Below are positions 61,491-64,000 of a stretch of DNA of 64,000 nucleotides, one piece after another. Numbering within the stretch: the stretch's first letter is position 1; each line of letters opens with the position of its first letter. Below the pieces are notes generated by a model. It ran no database searches and had not been told where the DNA came from. It saw only the letters and a list, made by a program, of their open reading frames with translations. The translations under genes and the position numbers were made by a program. Source of the DNA: an uncultured Chitinophagaceae bacterium (GTDB lineage Bacteria > Bacteroidota > Bacteroidia > Chitinophagales > Chitinophagaceae); NCBI GenBank assembly GCA_937958995.1, contig CALGAP010000015.1, positions 12,409 to 76,408 of the forward strand, read 5' to 3'.

Positions 61491-62531
61491 CTATTTCCTC
61501 GGAATTTTACCATCTCGTATATCCTGTTGCCTTTTTAATTCTCTGCGAAACGCGTTGGCTTTAGCCACGTGCTCCTTGAAAGTTTCGCTAAAATCGTGTC
61601 TTCCTGAAAAATCGCTTTTCGCCACAAAATACAGATAATTAGTTTCCTTCGCTTGCAGCACGGCATCCAGGGTTTGCAACGACGGCGTGCAGATAGGTCC
61701 GGGCGGAAAACCTTTATTGCGGTAAGTATTGTAAGGCGATTCCACGTTGAGGTGCGCAAACAGAATTTGTTTTAGGCTGAAATCGCGCAGGGCATACCGT
61801 ACGGTGGGATCGGCGCCCAGCGGCATACCGCGACGGTAGCGGTTGAGGTAAACGCTTGCAATCAGCCCTTTTTCCTCCTGCGCATTGGTTTCTTCTTCCA
61901 CGATGGAAGCAAGAATAGTGGCGGTGACTGGCGTCAGACCCAATTGCTCCGCCTGCCGGCGCCTTTCTTCGCTCCACACCTTTTGATACGCATTGTAAAA
62001 TTTCTCGAATATGGAGGCGGGACTGCTGTTCCAGAAAAAGGTATAAGTATCGGGTATGATCATCACCAATGCTTCGCTGGGGGTAAGACCAAATCGTTTC
62101 AGACTGTCAGCGCTGTTTAGAAAATTGAGTGCGTCGAGAGAATCGCATTCAAATCTGCGCCCGATCATGCCGGCCAGTCCTTCGGGAGTGCGCACTTTGG
62201 CCACGGTAAAATTGATAGGACTTTGTGTGCCACTGCGCAGCAAACGCACAATATCGATCATGCTCATACCTTTCCTGATTTCATAGCGGCCGGGTTTTAC
62301 ACGTTCGTCCAGTCTCATACGCCTGGCGATGAAATCGAAGGAGGAGGGGCTTTCCACCAACTGGCTGTCTTTCATAATCTGCACCAGGTCGCTGTAACTG
62401 GCCTTTGTGGGGATATAGATGTATTTGGCATTCTCTTCGAAGGTGGTGGCAGAAGAAGTGTATTTATAAGCCAGCCATGCGCCCACGAGCAGTACGATTA
62501 CGAGCAGAGCCAGTACCAGTTTTTTTACCAT
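61491..62531 (-). CDS. mltG: Endolytic transglycosylase MltG
   Basis: A 346-residue protein with an N-terminal anchor (LVLALLVIVLLVGAWLAYKY) and the YceG-like domain: LASIVEEETNAQEEKGLIAS with the catalytic Glu, then VYLNRYRRGMPLGADPTVRY, SPYNTYRNKGFPPGPICTPS and the TNYLYFVAKSDFSGRHDFS box. It cleaves nascent peptidoglycan strands on the periplasmic side and sets glycan chain length. It forms a tight unit with the downstream YihY gene. Confidence 0.96.
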   Translation of the reverse strand: MVKKLVLALLVIVLLVGAWLAYKYTSSATTFEENAKYIYIPTKASYSDLVQIMKDSQLVESPSSFDFIARRMRLDERVKPGRYEIRKGMSMIDIVRLLRSGTQSPINFTVAKVRTPEGLAGMIGRRFECDSLDALNFLNSADSLKRFGLTPSEALVMIIPDTYTFFWNSSPASIFEKFYNAYQKVWSEERRRQAEQLGLTPVTATILASIVEEETNAQEEKGLIASVYLNRYRRGMPLGADPTVRYALRDFSLKQILFAHLNVESPYNTYRNKGFPPGPICTPSLQTLDAVLQAKETNYLYFVAKSDFSGRHDFSETFKEHVAKANAFRRELKRQQDIRDGKIPRK

Positions 62532-62606
62532 AGCGTATTGAATATAAATTGGAACGTTGAAAATTGGTGATTGATTGTTGGCCAGCCAATTTTCGGGTTC
62601 AAGTTA

Positions 62607-62636
62607 TTAAAAAACCCTGCCGCAAATGGCAGGGTT
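62607..62636 (-). terminator. Terminator of the secG transcript
   Basis: Stem AACCCTGCC (62613-62621) / GGCAGGGTT (62628-62636), six-nt loop, T-rich tail on the minus strand (62612-62607). Confidence 0.88.
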
Positions 62637-62668
62637 GAAGCTTTTATGAAAACTTATTCTGATTGGTC

Positions 62669-63001
62669 TTAGTTGGCGGGTGCCGGCGGCTGAGCCTCGC
62701 TGGGCGCCGGAGCCGGGGCCGGTGCTGCATTATTCACAGGGGGACGGGCATTGCCACCTTGAATGGTAGTGGTACCCGAGGGAATAAATACAGAGGAAAA
62801 CAGGCAGAGCAGGCCGATAATGGTGGCCAGTATCCAGGTGCCTTTTTCCAGCACGTCGGTGGTTTGTTTTACACCCATAAACTGGGTGTTGAAACCGGCA
62901 AAGGTGCCAGACAAACCGCCGCCCTTGGGGTTTTGAACCAGTATAAAGAACGATATCGCCACACTAGCTATAATAATCAATACTATAAAGAGAATGATCA
63001 T
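62669..63001 (-). CDS. secG: Preprotein translocase subunit SecG
   Basis: A 110-residue membrane protein with two helices (about 2-20 and 56-75). Between them is the SecG signature VQNPKGGGLSGTFAG; GVKQTTDVLEKGTWIL leads into helix 2. The C-terminal tail is Pro/Ala-rich. Part of the SecYEG channel. One nt separates it from the stop of the upstream gene, and the secG terminator follows. Confidence 0.95.
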   Translation of the reverse strand: MIILFIVLIIIASVAISFFILVQNPKGGGLSGTFAGFNTQFMGVKQTTDVLEKGTWILATIIGLLCLFSSVFIPSGTTTIQGGNARPPVNNAAPAPAPAPSEAQPPAPAN

Positions 63002-63002
63002 T

Positions 63003-63850
63003 TTATCTCGATTTTAATGCTTCAATGCGAGCTGCAAAATAAGAGCTTTTGGAGGGATTGAGCAAACTTAATTTTTCGTAGATCTCTACTGCCTTTTCTA
63101 CATGTCCCTGCTTGGCCCATACCTCCGCCATAGCCTCGGTAATGATCTCCTTGGCCTCGTTGCTGAACTCGGCAATGCGTTGAATGCTTTTGTTGGTCAG
63201 TTCGTCCAGTTCGGTCTCGGCCTCGGTAGCCTTCGGCCCGATTCTCTTCATGGTGCGCAGCCAGTCGGTAAAACTGCGCAACTGCTGTCCCAGTTTGTCT
63301 TTGCCCATCTCCTCGGGTCTAAGCTTGATGCCGAGTGAGGCAAAGTAATCGATGGTGTGATAGGGTTCGAAGGTGAGGTCGCCGGTGCTCGCGCCTGTGA
63401 CGGGTGTCGGGTTCAGGGGGTCGCGAGTGGGCGCAGTTTCGGGCTTCGGGTTGGGAGTTTCGGGTTCTACGGGTGCGGATTGCTGATTTATTGTTTGAGG
63501 TTGAATAGTTTCTTGTTCGGAAAGATGGGGTGTGGATTCTCCCGGTCCGGGGTCCTGGTTTATAGAATCTGGCAGGACTTGTTCCAGACCTTTGGAATGA
63601 GTGGTGGTTTCCTGGGCAAGGGGGTCCGCAGATTCGGGTTGTGGCGCTTCCGGCGTTTCATCCTCGCGGGATGGAACAAGGGGCGGCCGGCACTGGGCTT
63701 CGGAGGTTTGGTCTATGACGGGTTCCTCGCGGAGGGGTTCAAATTCGTTGACGGCACCGGGTTGCTCGATAACGACGGGTTGCTGCTGGTCTGGCTGAGA
63801 TTTAGGCGTTGCTGGTTCCGACCAGGGAGGCGTGTCGGTGTTTTCAGCAG
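63003..63850 (-). CDS. Hypothetical protein upstream of secG, truncated 5' by a chimeric junction
   Basis: The native part is about the last 282 residues of the frame: a Pro/Gln/Glu-rich linker (about 160 residues) and a conserved C-terminal region with FEPYHTIDYFASLGIKL, LRSFTDWLRTMKRIG and a final TPR-like helix pair (VWAKQGHVEKAVEIYEKLSLLNPSKSSYF as two helices). Its Bacteroidota homologues usually have an extra N-terminal domain, missing here because the frame runs into foreign DNA near 63850. One nt from secG, likely co-transcribed. Function unknown. Confidence 0.7.
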
Positions 63851-64000
63851 TGGCGGCGGCCTCGGCGGGCAGCCCGGTGACGTTGAGCCGGTCCTGGTAG
63901 GTCTGGGAGAGCAGGCTGCCGAGGAGGGCGACCCCGAGCGCGCCCCCGGCCTGGCGCAGCGGCATGGGGATGGCGGTACCGGATCCCGGGCGTTCGGGAG
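63851..64000 (-). pseudogene. Foreign fragment: DHA2-type MFS multidrug transporter (actinobacterial-like)
   Basis: Read on the minus strand, the end encodes PERPGSGTAIPMPLRQAGG, then ALGVALLGSLLSQTYQDRL and NVTGLPAEAAATA, the LRQxGGALGVALLGS helix of 14-helix EmrB/QacA-type transporters. Base composition changes sharply to very GC-rich codons (gcc, ctc, ggg), unlike anything else in the window. It continues in frame into the secG-upstream gene by chance or by a join. Best read as a chimeric or contaminant contig end, though horizontal transfer cannot be excluded. Confidence 0.75.

Noticed and set aside
63955..63995. Cluster of KpnI, BamHI and SmaI-like sites suggesting a cloning-vector polylinker
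   Set aside because: The bases translate in frame as PERPGSGTAIP, the normal lead-in to the transporter helix, so they are better explained as native GC-rich coding DNA of a foreign genome.

Overview
The window reads as chromosomal DNA of a Bacteroidota bacterium, most likely family Chitinophagaceae. The reasons are type IX secretion (T9SS) cargo with type A and type B C-terminal sorting domains, a PorP/SprF partner, a PUR-like DUF3276 protein, WbqC, DUF6089, DUF6807/PmoA and Tat-exported Gfo/Idh/MocA proteins, and promoters of the Bacteroidota form TAnnTTTG. Genus is not determined.

Positions 1-8335 look like the inner end of an integrated genomic island. A tyrosine recombinase and an overlapping DUF1016/PDDEXK nuclease gene lie just beyond the 3' end of a tRNA-Ser(TGA) gene. 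Further in is an arsenic cluster: the end of arsM, an ACR3 arsenite efflux permease broken by an apparent 1-nt frameshift, a small membrane protein, two tandem calcineurin-like phosphoesterases, a SigZ-like sigma factor with a cysteine-rich tail, a PAP2 phosphatase and a single-domain response regulator. Three in-frame 27-bp palindromes sit inside the nuclease gene.

From 8336 to about 63850 the DNA looks like ordinary backbone. 8.5-20 kb: MsbA-like ABC exporter, DUF3276 protein, secreted reprolysin-like protease, pgi-ltaE operon, hemerythrin/DUF3500 pair and a lipoprotein. 20-32 kb: propeller sensor with a degenerate kinase core, an XRE-like regulator divergent from a SOS-peptidase (SRAP) operon, a LytTR regulator with two tandem LytS-type kinases, OmpA-like protein, racemase, 4.5S (SRP) RNA and fructose-6-phosphate aldolase. 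33-42 kb: an Ada-like repair protein and a sugar operon (GH3, PmoA-like, two Gfo/Idh/MocA, double cupin) preceded by LacI-type operator sites. 42-51.5 kb: envelope proteins, WbqC, a T9SS type B PKD protein with its PorP/SprF partner, and a BlaR1/BlaI-type pair with a palindromic operator. 52-63.8 kb: membrane pyrophosphatase, AsmA-like protein, TrmH methyltransferase, thioredoxin-fold proteins, DUF4142, YihY, MltG and SecG.

Intergenic gaps, mostly at gene 3' ends, carry a set of long AT-rich inverted repeats. Several share a TTGAATTTGAA-type core, and one has 43-nt arms with a single mismatch.

The last ~150 bases are abruptly GC-rich and encode a piece of an actinobacterial-type DHA2 multidrug transporter, fused in frame to the truncated gene upstream of secG. 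This looks like a chimeric contig end. Two apparent single-base deletions in homopolymers (acr3 and the hemerythrin gene) also suggest residual sequencing errors, though real mutations are possible.
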